From NCBI GenBank assembly GCA_024278455.1, contig JAJRTE010000306.1, positions 1-64,000 of the forward strand: 64,000 nt of DNA. Reading direction: 5' to 3'. The translations under genes and the position numbers were made by a program. Under the pieces are notes generated by a model that saw nothing but the letters and a program-made list of their open reading frames with translations, searched no databases and was not told the origin of the DNA. This DNA is from Myxococcota bacterium (GTDB lineage: Bacteria > Myxococcota_A > UBA796 > JAJRTE01). Shown here in pieces: positions 48,158-57,462 of this stretch (its first letter is position 1; every line of letters starts with the position of its first letter).

Positions 48158-50434
48158 ATGACGTGCCGGGTCGGGGTCCTGCTGGTCTTGGGCACCGTTG
48201 TTGCCGGTGCCGGGGCGCCGGGCACCGACCCGGGTGCCGCGGGATCGCCTCGTCGTCCAGCCGTGCGGGTCCCTGGCAGTGCCGAGTTTTCGCCCCTCGA
48301 GAAGCTGGCCGAGTTGAAGAACAATGGCCGCTACGTCTGGCACGGGCTCGAGGCGACCGTGCGGGGCACACGGGTGGTCGTTCACTACCTGCCTGGCGAC
48401 GAAGCGTGGGCCCAGGATGTCCTGCAGACCGCTCTCACCGCGATTCCGATTCTCGAGCGTCTCTCCGGCAGGCCGCTGCAAATCGGCCACGACATCGATT
48501 TCTGGGAGGTGCGCCAGGACGACCTGGGGCTTGCCGGCATCAACGCCCAGGAAGTCGGCATCTTGATCGCTCCCGGGGCTGACGTGGTGGTGCACGAGTT
48601 GGCCCACTTCTGGGTAGGTGCGCACAACCTCTCCGAACACTGGATGGCGGAGGGCCTTGCCGACCTCTATGATCACCTGGTCAAGCTCCAGCTCGCTCAC
48701 CGCGTCTGGCAGCCGCCCAATCTATGGAACCTCGACAGCATGTGTATGTTCGACGGCCCCCTCGCCCTCTGGCAACGCCTCGACACGCTGGACGCAACGG
48801 TGCGGGAGAGGGAGGCCAACCGTTTCTTCTATGGCAAGTCCTTCCTGTTCTGGTATGCATTGCAGCGCGTGTACGGGCCCCACTTCGTCCCTTCCCTGCA
48901 GGCCTGGATCGACGCCGCCGATTCGCCGCGTGATTCGAGCGAACTGCTCGCCTTCCTGGCACGCGTCTCGAGGCCGGGCGCTCCCACCATCTGGGACCTC
49001 TACCCGGGATGGCTCGTCGAGGGTGACTACGCCTACAACGGCCGAACGTACACCCTCGACTGGTACCTGGAAGATGATGACGACGATGGCGTCTGGAACT
49101 TCGAAGAGCTGTTGACGCAGCTTGACCCGGAACGGGCGGATACGGACCGGGACGGCCTCGGCGACGGATGGGAACTCTACACCGGCGGGCGGCCTCGAGT
49201 GCCGGACAAAGCATGGGTACGCGCCGGTGGGACCTGGGTCATGCCGCAGTGGAGCCCGGTATCCACTGGCCGATTCGTGCGAGCCGGCGAATCGATCAGG
49301 GTGACCGCCAGGGGTTTCTGGCGCATGGCGGAACCGTCGCGGGCCTGGTTCGGTCCGGAGGGTCTCGAGTCCGACTCCGGCGGGCAGGAACGGTGGGGCG
49401 AACTCCTCGGCCAGATCGGGTGGGGACCCCGTTCGGGCCGTCTGTACCGGATCGGCAAGAGCAAGACGTTCACCGCCGATCGGGATGGCATCCTGTACCT
49501 GTTCGCTCGAGGCTTTCACAAGCAAGCGGGGGCGGGGGCGGTGCTGGCGCGCGTGGAGGGCGGGACCGCTCTCCCCGTGTATCGGGCCGGCACACGCGAA
49601 CTGCGCAACGGACCGCCGCCCATGGCCGCTGTTCGCGCGGAAGGCATCACCGAAGTAGCATTGAAGGGCAAGCACGTCACGGTCGTGATCCACCCGGAAG
49701 ACCTGGAGCAAATGCCCGCGCCGGACATGACTCTCGCCTACCTCGACAGGGTCTACGAAGCCTACGCCGACATGGTGGGCGACCTTCCGTTCAACGGCCG
49801 GTCCATACTGGTCACCTTCGACGTCACGTTGCCCGACCAGATCCTCGTAACCGGAAATGCCACGGTGCTCACCTTCGGCCTGAGCCACCTGAAAGCTCTG
49901 CTGGGGGCGACCCGGCCGTCCCATGTCACCTGGGGACTCACCTACGGCCTGGCAATCCCGTTCCTGGAATGGCACCGCATGGACACGATACTCGAGGGCA
50001 AGGGACTCTGGGCCATGGCCGAACTGATGGCGACCGAGTTCTACGAGCAGCAAGGCGCGCCGGTGCCGGCCCTGGAACAGGCCAAGGCAAGGCTGCGTTC
50101 GTACAGGTTCGCGGTCCCAGGGTCCGAAGTGTTCGAATCCGACAAGCGCCTGGCCTGGACCTTCTTGAATGCCTTGCGCTGCGACTTCGGATGGGCACCG
50201 TTCCAGGAAATGCTCCAGGGAATGGGCACCTTGGAACAGGGACTACCCCAGGCGCCCATCCTGAGCGACATACCCCTCGAGGATTTCCTGCTGGAATTCG
50301 GACGGTACGCCAGGCTGAACCTCAACGACCGGTTCCACGCCTGGGGCTTCCCCATCACCGGGAGACTTCGCCAGGCGCTCGAGCCGTTCCCTCAGCCAGG
50401 AGACCCGTTCCGTGTGGCCGAAAGACCGCGCTGA
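48158..50434 (+). CDS. Exported gluzincin-like metallopeptidase with calcium-binding-like linker and degenerate second peptidase-like half
   Basis: VVVHELAHFWVGAHNLSEHWMAEGLADLYDHL (HExxH plus downstream Glu); DDDDDGVWNFEELLTQLDPERADTDRDGLGDGWEL. Confidence 0.65.
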   Translation: MTCRVGVLLVLGTVVAGAGAPGTDPGAAGSPRRPAVRVPGSAEFSPLEKLAELKNNGRYVWHGLEATVRGTRVVVHYLPGDEAWAQDVLQTALTAIPILERLSGRPLQIGHDIDFWEVRQDDLGLAGINAQEVGILIAPGADVVVHELAHFWVGAHNLSEHWMAEGLADLYDHLVKLQLAHRVWQPPNLWNLDSMCMFDGPLALWQRLDTLDATVREREANRFFYGKSFLFWYALQRVYGPHFVPSLQAWIDAADSPRDSSELLAFLARVSRPGAPTIWDLYPGWLVEGDYAYNGRTYTLDWYLEDDDDDGVWNFEELLTQLDPERADTDRDGLGDGWELYTGGRPRVPDKAWVRAGGTWVMPQWSPVSTGRFVRAGESIRVTARGFWRMAEPSRAWFGPEGLESDSGGQERWGELLGQIGWGPRSGRLYRIGKSKTFTADRDGILYLFARGFHKQAGAGAVLARVEGGTALPVYRAGTRELRNGPPPMAAVRAEGITEVALKGKHVTVVIHPEDLEQMPAPDMTLAYLDRVYEAYADMVGDLPFNGRSILVTFDVTLPDQILVTGNATVLTFGLSHLKALLGATRPSHVTWGLTYGLAIPFLEWHRMDTILEGKGLWAMAELMATEFYEQQGAPVPALEQAKARLRSYRFAVPGSEVFESDKRLAWTFLNALRCDFGWAPFQEMLQGMGTLEQGLPQAPILSDIPLEDFLLEFGRYARLNLNDRFHAWGFPITGRLRQALEPFPQPGDPFRVAERPR

Positions 50435-50481
50435 CTGGCCCCGGTGCCCGACCCGACACAACGAGCGGTCGAACAGGGGAG

Positions 50482-50523
50482 AAAAAAAGAGCGGGCTCCA
50501 TCCCGAAGGAAAGAAGCCCGCTC
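50482..50523 (-). terminator. Intrinsic terminator downstream of the tRNA
   Basis: Minus strand GAGCGGGCT-n17-AGCCCGCTC perfect 9-bp stem followed by TTTTTTT. Confidence 0.9.
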
Positions 50524-50525
50524 GC

Positions 50526-50602
50526 TGGTAGCGGGGGCAGGATTTGAACCTACAACCTGCGGGTTATGAGCCCGCCGAGCTACCGGATTGCTCCACCCCG
50601 CG
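50526..50602 (-). tRNA. tRNA-Met(CAT), initiator type
   Basis: CGCGGGGTGGAGCAATCCGGTAGCTCGGCGGGCTCATAACCCGCAGGTTGTAGGTTCAAATCCTGCCCCCGCTACCA; CAT anticodon, three G-C pairs in anticodon stem, 1-72 mismatch, CCA encoded. Confidence 0.96.
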
Positions 50603-50617
50603 ATCGAAAACACACCC

Positions 50618-50646
50618 TATATAGCCGCGGATTTTGCCGCTGTCTA
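50618..50646 (-). promoter_or_regulatory. Sigma70-like promoter for initiator tRNA
   Basis: Minus strand TAGACA-17 nt-TATATA immediately upstream of tRNA. Confidence 0.75.
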
Positions 50647-50908
50647 CAGAAAACTCGCACCCTGTGCGTTTTTCCCGTAGCTGAACGTGCCTGCTGCCAG
50701 GAAGCCGGGCCGGTTGGACCGAATGCGCCCATGCGTTGCCCGTGCATGCCCGCGCCACGCCGAGAGAAACAAGGCGGTGCTATAACGAATGGACAGTTAC
50801 TTGCCCCGGAGGCCAAAACATGCTATAGTGACTTGGAAGGCGAACAATGACAACAGGTTACATCTGGATCCACGTCAACCGTGGTCCTGTTGGCAAGATG
50901 AGGAAGCG

Positions 50909-53101
50909 ATGGACTACCAACACCATCTCGACAAGGTCGCGATTAGCGCGCAGAGCCACCGCCTCGTGCAGCGTTTGCTCGAGGAGAATCCACAGTTGCA
51001 GGAACTCTTGGAGCGTTCTGCGACGCTCCAGCAGTTTCTGGAAGGCATCCACGGCATGGCGATGGCGCACCTGGCGAGCCATCCCCCGGCGTTGGCCTGG
51101 TACAGGGGAGGAGGAAGCGATGTAGAGTTGTTTCGGGCGCTCCGGTGGACCGACTACGCGGCGATCCGTATCCTGGACTACCTCGAACACGGAGGCAAGG
51201 AGTACGTTGACCTGAACCTGCGCGGCGAAAATGCCGTCACCCATCCGTTCAAGGTGTTGTGGCTCGCCTGCGAGCGGCGCCGGGGTGGAGGTACACCGCC
51301 GTTCTTCGTGGACATGCTCAACCTGTTTCGGCAATTCAACGGAAAAATGGAGCGGCCGGCAATCGACAGGGCGACCGTTGAGAGCTGGATGGACAGGCAC
51401 CCGTCCGGGCTGGATCCGGAGGTGGTGAAGCTCCGGGAGAGGAACCGGCGCCGCATCATCGACATCATCACCGATCGCCTGGACAGAGGGTTGGCCAGCG
51501 ACAGCCGGTACAAGTTCGACGCCGGCCTGAGTCGCGCGGAGAAGAGGGAGCATGTATCCCACTGGTGGAACCAGAGTCTTTTCCACCTGCGGTTCGCGGT
51601 TCGGTCCCCGGAACTCCTCAACGAAATGCTCGACGACTCGCTCGCGCCGGAGACGATGGCCGTCCTGTTCGCCGCCCGGGACGCCGGGATTCCGTTCTTC
51701 GTGAACCCCTACTACCTCTCCCTGCTCAACGTCGAGGAACCGGAGTTCGCGGCCGGGGCGGACCTCGCGATCCGGGACTACGTGCTCTACAGCGAGAAGC
51801 TGGTCGAGGAATTCGGAAACATCGTGGCGTGGGAAAAGGAGGACGCGGTCCGTCCCGGAAAGCCCAATGCGGCAGGATGGCTCCTCCCGCCCTATCACAA
51901 CGTCCACCGCCGCTATCCCGAAGTCGCCATTCTCATCCCGGACTCGACAGGCCGGGCGTGCGGCGGCCTGTGCGCCTCTTGCCAGCGCATGTACGATTTC
52001 CAGAATGGCTACCTCAACTTCGACCTGGACAAACTCAAGGTCAAGCGCACATGGAAAGAGAAGCTGCGGGACTTGATGGCCTACTTCGAGAACGACTCCC
52101 AGCTTCGTGACATCCTCATCACCGGCGGAGACGCCCTGATGAGTTCAGACAGGACCCTCGAGAAACTGCTCGACGCCATCTACCAGATGGCGATCCGCAA
52201 GCAGGAGGCCAACAAAGCGCGCCCGGACGGGGCGAAGTACGCGGAAATGGTGCGCGTCCGGCTCGGCACTCGGCTGCCGATCTACCTTCCCATGCGTATC
52301 ACCCCGTCGCTACAGAGGATTCTCGCCGAGTTCCGGGAGAAGGCGGTCAAGGTGGGTATCCAGCAGTTCGTCATCCAGACCCATTTCGAGTCCGCGATGG
52401 AGGTCACGCCGGAAGCGAAGTTGGCCATCCGCCGCCTGAATTCCGCAGGCTGGATCGTGACCAACCAGTTGGTCTTCACAGCGTCTGCCTCCCGGCGCGG
52501 CCACGCGGCCAAGCTGAGAAAGGTGCTCAACGACGTGGGCGTGCTCCCCTACTACACGTTCACCGTCAAGGGGTACATGGAGAACCACCACAGTTTCGCG
52601 CCCAACGCGCGCTCGGTACAGGAAGCGATGGAAGAAAAGGTCGTCGGCAAGGTCCCGGCCGAACTCCACGACGCCCTTCGGGCCCTGCCTATCCACGCCG
52701 AGCAACTGGTCGGCAACATCCAGTCGATCCGCGAGCGCATCGGGGCGCCGTTTCTGGCAACGGACAGGAACGTCCTCAACCTGCCGGGCGTCGGCAAGAG
52801 TCTGACCTTCCGCGTGATCGGCGTCACCCGGTACGGGCGCCGCATTCTCCTGTTCGACCACGATGCGACGCGCAGGCACAGCCCCATCATTCACAAGATG
52901 GGCAAGGTGGTCATCATCGAGCCCAAGTCGATCGGGGAGTACCTGGATCAACTGGCGACGATGGGCGAAGATCCTGCCGAGTATGAGGGGTTGTGGGGGT
53001 TCTCGTTGGGGCAGACGGAGCCTCGAGCGCCGATCTACGAGTACCCGCCCTATGCGTTCGAGACCACGGAGGAATTCACCAACCTCCAGCTCTCCGACTG
53101 A
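50909..53101 (+). CDS. KamA-family radical SAM protein (lysine 2,3-aminomutase-like)
   Basis: GRACGGLCASCQRMYDFQNGY (CxxxCxxC), ILITGGDALMSSDRTLEKLLDAIY, MRITPSLQRIL, VGIQQFVIQTHF. Confidence 0.9.
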   Translation: MDYQHHLDKVAISAQSHRLVQRLLEENPQLQELLERSATLQQFLEGIHGMAMAHLASHPPALAWYRGGGSDVELFRALRWTDYAAIRILDYLEHGGKEYVDLNLRGENAVTHPFKVLWLACERRRGGGTPPFFVDMLNLFRQFNGKMERPAIDRATVESWMDRHPSGLDPEVVKLRERNRRRIIDIITDRLDRGLASDSRYKFDAGLSRAEKREHVSHWWNQSLFHLRFAVRSPELLNEMLDDSLAPETMAVLFAARDAGIPFFVNPYYLSLLNVEEPEFAAGADLAIRDYVLYSEKLVEEFGNIVAWEKEDAVRPGKPNAAGWLLPPYHNVHRRYPEVAILIPDSTGRACGGLCASCQRMYDFQNGYLNFDLDKLKVKRTWKEKLRDLMAYFENDSQLRDILITGGDALMSSDRTLEKLLDAIYQMAIRKQEANKARPDGAKYAEMVRVRLGTRLPIYLPMRITPSLQRILAEFREKAVKVGIQQFVIQTHFESAMEVTPEAKLAIRRLNSAGWIVTNQLVFTASASRRGHAAKLRKVLNDVGVLPYYTFTVKGYMENHHSFAPNARSVQEAMEEKVVGKVPAELHDALRALPIHAEQLVGNIQSIRERIGAPFLATDRNVLNLPGVGKSLTFRVIGVTRYGRRILLFDHDATRRHSPIIHKMGKVVIIEPKSIGEYLDQLATMGEDPAEYEGLWGFSLGQTEPRAPIYEYPPYAFETTEEFTNLQLSD

Positions 53102-53196
53102 CACCTCTTCCTCACGGGCTGGCCGGTGATGTGCGCTTCCGGGCTCGACCCTCGGCAGTCTGGTCCAGGTCTGGAAAGCGAGCGGAAAGGGGATCC

Positions 53197-54000
53197 ATGA
53201 GAGTCGCAGGTGTTCAGTTCCACGTGGCGTGGGAAGATCCGGAGGAGAACTTCGCGCGCGTGACCCCGTTCCTGGAAGAGGCCGCCCGCACCGGTGCCGA
53301 ACTCATCGCGCTGCCCGAAATGTTCGCCACCGGGTTCTCGATGAACGTCGAGCGGATCGCCGGGGAGGCGCCGCGCATACACGCCTTTCTCTCGAGAACG
53401 TCCAGACGCCTCGGCGTGACGTTGGTCGGCGGCGTGGTCGAAAAGGAGGAGAGACCCGAGGGCGTCCGCGGCAAGAATCTCGCCGTTGTCTACGGTCCGA
53501 CCGGAGTGCGCGAGGCCACCTACCAGAAGATCCACCCGTTCTCCTACGGACTCGAGCACCGACACTACCTTGGCGGCGACAGGCTGGCGCACCTGGAGGT
53601 CCGTGGTGTCCGCGTGGTTCCTCTCATCTGCTACGATCTGCGGTTCCCGGAGGTGTTCCGGGTTCGCGCTTCTCGGACCGACTTGATAGTGGTCATCGCC
53701 AACTGGCCTGCTGCTCGCCGATTCGCCTGGAGCGCGCTGCTGGTGGCTCGAGCCATCGAGAACCAGGCCTACGTGCTGGGCGTCAACGGGGTGGGGCACA
53801 TCGGGGAGTACGACTGTGCCGGGGATTCCGTACTGCTCGATCCCCTGGGTCAACAGCTCGATGGCGCCCGTAACCGTGAGGGAATCGTGGCCGGCGAGGT
53901 CGATCCTGGCCAGGTGCGGGTGGTGCGGGACCGCTACCCTTTCCTCAAGGACAGGAGGCGAGGCGTGTACCGCAGGCTCGAAGCCGACCTCGAGCCTTGA
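53197..54000 (+). CDS. Carbon-nitrogen hydrolase (omega-amidase-like)
   Basis: LIALPEMFATGF (Glu), YQKIHPF (Lys), VPLICYDLRFPEVFR (Cys). Confidence 0.92.
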   Translation: MRVAGVQFHVAWEDPEENFARVTPFLEEAARTGAELIALPEMFATGFSMNVERIAGEAPRIHAFLSRTSRRLGVTLVGGVVEKEERPEGVRGKNLAVVYGPTGVREATYQKIHPFSYGLEHRHYLGGDRLAHLEVRGVRVVPLICYDLRFPEVFRVRASRTDLIVVIANWPAARRFAWSALLVARAIENQAYVLGVNGVGHIGEYDCAGDSVLLDPLGQQLDGARNREGIVAGEVDPGQVRVVRDRYPFLKDRRRGVYRRLEADLEP

Positions 54001-54075
54001 CGGGCCCGGACGATTCCGGTCGCGCGGCACCGGGCCAGGCAGATGCCTCATGGTGGGACGGGGGGGGCCGGGGGG

Positions 54076-54471
54076 CTAGGGAACGAGCGGACAACCTCCG
54101 GAACACCAGTCGTCGTAGCAGGAAGGCGTGCAGACGAAATCGCACCCCTCGATCCCGCACGGGTAGCAGCAACTCAGGCCCGGCCCGCAGGTGCCCAGGT
54201 CCCCGCCGCAAAGGTCTCCCTCCTCGAGCGTGCCGCAAACCGGGGAGTCGCAAGGAAAGTCATCGACGACCCCGTTGCAGTCCTGGTCGATACCGTCGCA
54301 TTCGCACGGTTCGTCCTGGTCCGGATGGATGGATGCGTCCGTGTCGTCGCAATCGACGCCGGCAGCGTAGCCATCTCCGTCCGCGTCTTCAGCCGGACAA
54401 CCTCCCGTCATCAACGTTGGGAACGCCACCAAGAGGGCCATCAGTGTGCTCGCGCCGAACAGTTTCATCAT
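54076..54471 (-). CDS. MopE-like putative metal-binding lipoprotein, Cys-rich
   Basis: Lipobox-like FPTLMTGGC; DADGDGYAAGVDCDDTDASIHPDQDEPCECDGIDQDCNGVVDD. Confidence 0.85.
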   Translation of the reverse strand: MMKLFGASTLMALLVAFPTLMTGGCPAEDADGDGYAAGVDCDDTDASIHPDQDEPCECDGIDQDCNGVVDDFPCDSPVCGTLEEGDLCGGDLGTCGPGLSCCYPCGIEGCDFVCTPSCYDDWCSGGCPLVP

Positions 54472-54573
54472 GTCAGAAAACCCCGGTATGCTGCTTGCAG
54501 CGTTGCTCGACAGACCGATCGGGTATCCGACCGGCACCATTCTCCCTGTGAAATGCCGTGAGAGCCTGCCATG

Positions 54574-56109
54574 CTAGGGTTCCTGCGCTTCTGTCGGCCG
54601 GGGCTTCACGGCATAGAATATGAACCCGTACTCCTCTTCATGAAACAACGGCTCGAGCCGGTACCTGCCAATCGTGTGCGGGACCGGCTCGGCGAGGTAG
54701 GGCGCAATGACAGGAGCCTCGGTCCAATCCTCCTTGAACCAGAGGACATACCGCACATCCTCGCGCGCGATCAACCTGGCCAACGCGCCCCGGTCGCCCG
54801 GCGGGATGTCCAGGTCGAACCAGGAGAGGAAGTGCCACTCGTGCGGCCGCCGGTCGATGTAGCAGGCAGGAATGTTGTCGAAAATCAGCGACGTGCCCGG
54901 GGGAACGTGGGCCTCGACCCATTCGGCGAGTTCGACCTGGGGGCGGTACAGCCGTGCACTCATGTTCAACTGGCGAGCGGTCTCCGCGGCGAAAGACCAC
55001 CCGACCGCGGCTGCCATGGCCACGGCGGTCGCCACCGCCCACAGGCGGTGATTCCGGAGCCTGTCCACCACCGCTACCGCCGCGCCGGCAGCGAAGATGA
55101 GCCAGAACGGAATCACGACATAGAGCCACTTCCAATAGAGGTTGTGCCCGGGTTCGTGCTGCCCTACAAACCCGATCGCCAGCCAGAACGCGGTATTGAA
55201 GACCAGGTACAGGAACAACGTGCCACGCGCGGACACCCGGCCCAGGTCCCGGCGATACCGGACCATGGCGCCGAACGCCAGTAGCCAAACGACCACCGAA
55301 AGGTGACGGGGCAGCGTCACGAAGAACAACGCGGCGGCGACCTTGAGCCCGTGCAGGATGAACGGGAGTCGCTCGGTGATCTCCTGTGCCCCTCCCGTCT
55401 CGATATTGACTTCGACGGTTGGCAGGAAGAAGAGGAACGTCCCGTGCACGACCTTGCAGTAGGCGCTCCACCCGGCGACGAAGAGGGTGAAAACCGCCAG
55501 TGGGCCCAGGATGGCGACCCGCGGGGATGTCCGCCCCCCCTTGCGCCGAAGCAGTACGGCGAACGTCACAACCATATTGGTGGCGAGACTGTCGAACCGG
55601 GTGAGAAAGGAAAGGCCCGTGGCTGTCGCGGAGAGGAGATCACGGCGCCGGATCAGGGCCAGGCCTCCGGCGAGCACCAGCGCGGTGAACAAGGGTTCTC
55701 TCAACGACGAGGCGGAGTAGAGCGCCAGTTCGGGCTGGATACACAGGAGCACGCCGGCGAGGACCCCGGCGCGTTGGCCGAACGCTTCTCGAGCCAGGAG
55801 ATACCCGAAGATGACCGCGGCGGTGCCGGAGACCAGGGACACGATGTGCGTGGCAAGAATGGTGTCATCTACGACCGAGAGGACGGCCGCCGACAGGAAA
55901 TAGTACAGTGGGAGGTGCCGCATGTCATAGTCGCGGAAACCCGACTCGAGAACGCCCCGGGCCATCGCGAGGTTGCCGTAGTCGCTTTCTTCCCAGCCGT
56001 AGTAGTAGGGCATGAGGCACAGGCGGAAGGCCAGCGCGATGATGGCCAGCAGGAACGCCGTCCACCAGGTGGTGCGGCCGGTGTTCGAGACCAGTTGCGG
56101 TTGCGGCAT
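54574..56109 (-). CDS. Glycosyltransferase family 39 / ArnT-like membrane protein
   Basis: Multiple TM helices; AFRLCLMPYYYGWEESDYGNLAMARGVLESGFRDYDMRHLPLYYFLSA. Confidence 0.85.
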   Translation of the reverse strand: MPQPQLVSNTGRTTWWTAFLLAIIALAFRLCLMPYYYGWEESDYGNLAMARGVLESGFRDYDMRHLPLYYFLSAAVLSVVDDTILATHIVSLVSGTAAVIFGYLLAREAFGQRAGVLAGVLLCIQPELALYSASSLREPLFTALVLAGGLALIRRRDLLSATATGLSFLTRFDSLATNMVVTFAVLLRRKGGRTSPRVAILGPLAVFTLFVAGWSAYCKVVHGTFLFFLPTVEVNIETGGAQEITERLPFILHGLKVAAALFFVTLPRHLSVVVWLLAFGAMVRYRRDLGRVSARGTLFLYLVFNTAFWLAIGFVGQHEPGHNLYWKWLYVVIPFWLIFAAGAAVAVVDRLRNHRLWAVATAVAMAAAVGWSFAAETARQLNMSARLYRPQVELAEWVEAHVPPGTSLIFDNIPACYIDRRPHEWHFLSWFDLDIPPGDRGALARLIAREDVRYVLWFKEDWTEAPVIAPYLAEPVPHTIGRYRLEPLFHEEEYGFIFYAVKPRPTEAQEP

Positions 56110-56545
56110 GACAGGGGCCCTTGATCAACTTCCTCGCCACGGCGACGACACCGGCGCCCGGGCGATGACTCTCGTCCCTCGAGCGACGCGGCTGCGCTCA
56201 TTATAGCGGCTTTCGTGGAGTCGGCGAGGATCGATCGGCGGCGGGTCGGGCTTGATCGGCCATCGTCCGCTCCTCCGACCGCCCGCGAGGGAGGGGCTTT
56301 TCCGGTTGCAAAATCTCCTGCCGAGGTTCAGAGTATTCTCGAAACGGGGGATGTGCACGAGACGGATTCCCGCGGACGGCCGTGAGGCGCTATCGAACCG
56401 GTGCCTCGAGGGTGCAGCGTTCGGCGGATGCGGGAGCCGATGTCCTCGCGGGCGGCGGCCGGGAGCCCGCGCTGGGGGAGGAGTCCAGCGGCGGGACCGG
56501 CGGCGAAACGAGATGGCTTCCGGGAGACGGGTAGGGGGAGAATCC

Positions 56546-57460
56546 ATGCGAGTGGACGAGGGGTTTTTCGACGGGTGCGATGGAACGCGATTGTTCTACC
56601 GGGCAGCGGGAGAAGGTCCCGACATGGTGGCATGCAACGGCATCGGTGTATCCACATTCTTCTGGAAGAGGTGGGAGGCCCACTTCCGCGGGCGGTTTCG
56701 CTTCGTGACATGGGACTACCGGGGTCACGGGCGTTCCGATCCTCCCAAGGACCCCGCTCGCGTGGACATGGAGACCCTGGCCGATGATCTGCACCGGCTT
56801 GCCGCGCACATCGAGATGTCCCGGCCGATCGTGTTCGGCCACAGCATGGGCGTCCAGGTCGCTCTGGAATACTACCGCAGGTACCGGGAACAGGTCGGAG
56901 CGCTGGTGCCGGTACTGGGTTCCTACGGGAAACCGGCCGACACGTTCCTCGATTTCCGGTACAGCCGGCCCGTCTTCGACCTGATGATCAAGGCAGCGAA
57001 GCGCAACCCCAAGGTGGCCTCACACATCCACCGGATGGTGTTCGACCCCCGCTACGCCATCACAGGCTCCGGCATCATCGGCCTGATCGACCGGCTCTAC
57101 TGCCCGGCCGAAGCGATGAGGGACTATTTCACGCACATCAGTTCGCTCGATACGATGATGCTCCTGGCCATGGGCCAACACATGGCAGACCATTCTGCTC
57201 GAGATGTCCTGGGTTCGGTGACTGTGCCGGTGTTGATCGTGGCGGGAGAGAAGGACCTGTTGACCCCCATCCACCTGTCCCTGGAGATGCAACGGTTGAT
57301 TCCCGGGGCAGAGCTTCTCTTCGTGCGCGACGGCACCCACACATCCTTGATCGAACAGCCGTCGGTCATCTTGGCCGGTCTCGATGGGTTCCTGGCTCGA
57401 CACGACCTCGAGCCCGGGACCGCTCAGGCCGAAGACATCGCTGCGAGCGCGCCGGCCTGA
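56546..57460 (+). CDS. Alpha/beta hydrolase
   Basis: FVTWDYRGHGRSDPP, IVFGHSMGVQVALEYY, VPVLIVAGEKDLLTP, DGTHTSLIEQP. Confidence 0.92.
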   Translation: MRVDEGFFDGCDGTRLFYRAAGEGPDMVACNGIGVSTFFWKRWEAHFRGRFRFVTWDYRGHGRSDPPKDPARVDMETLADDLHRLAAHIEMSRPIVFGHSMGVQVALEYYRRYREQVGALVPVLGSYGKPADTFLDFRYSRPVFDLMIKAAKRNPKVASHIHRMVFDPRYAITGSGIIGLIDRLYCPAEAMRDYFTHISSLDTMMLLAMGQHMADHSARDVLGSVTVPVLIVAGEKDLLTPIHLSLEMQRLIPGAELLFVRDGTHTSLIEQPSVILAGLDGFLARHDLEPGTAQAEDIAASAPA

Positions 57461-57462
57461 AG

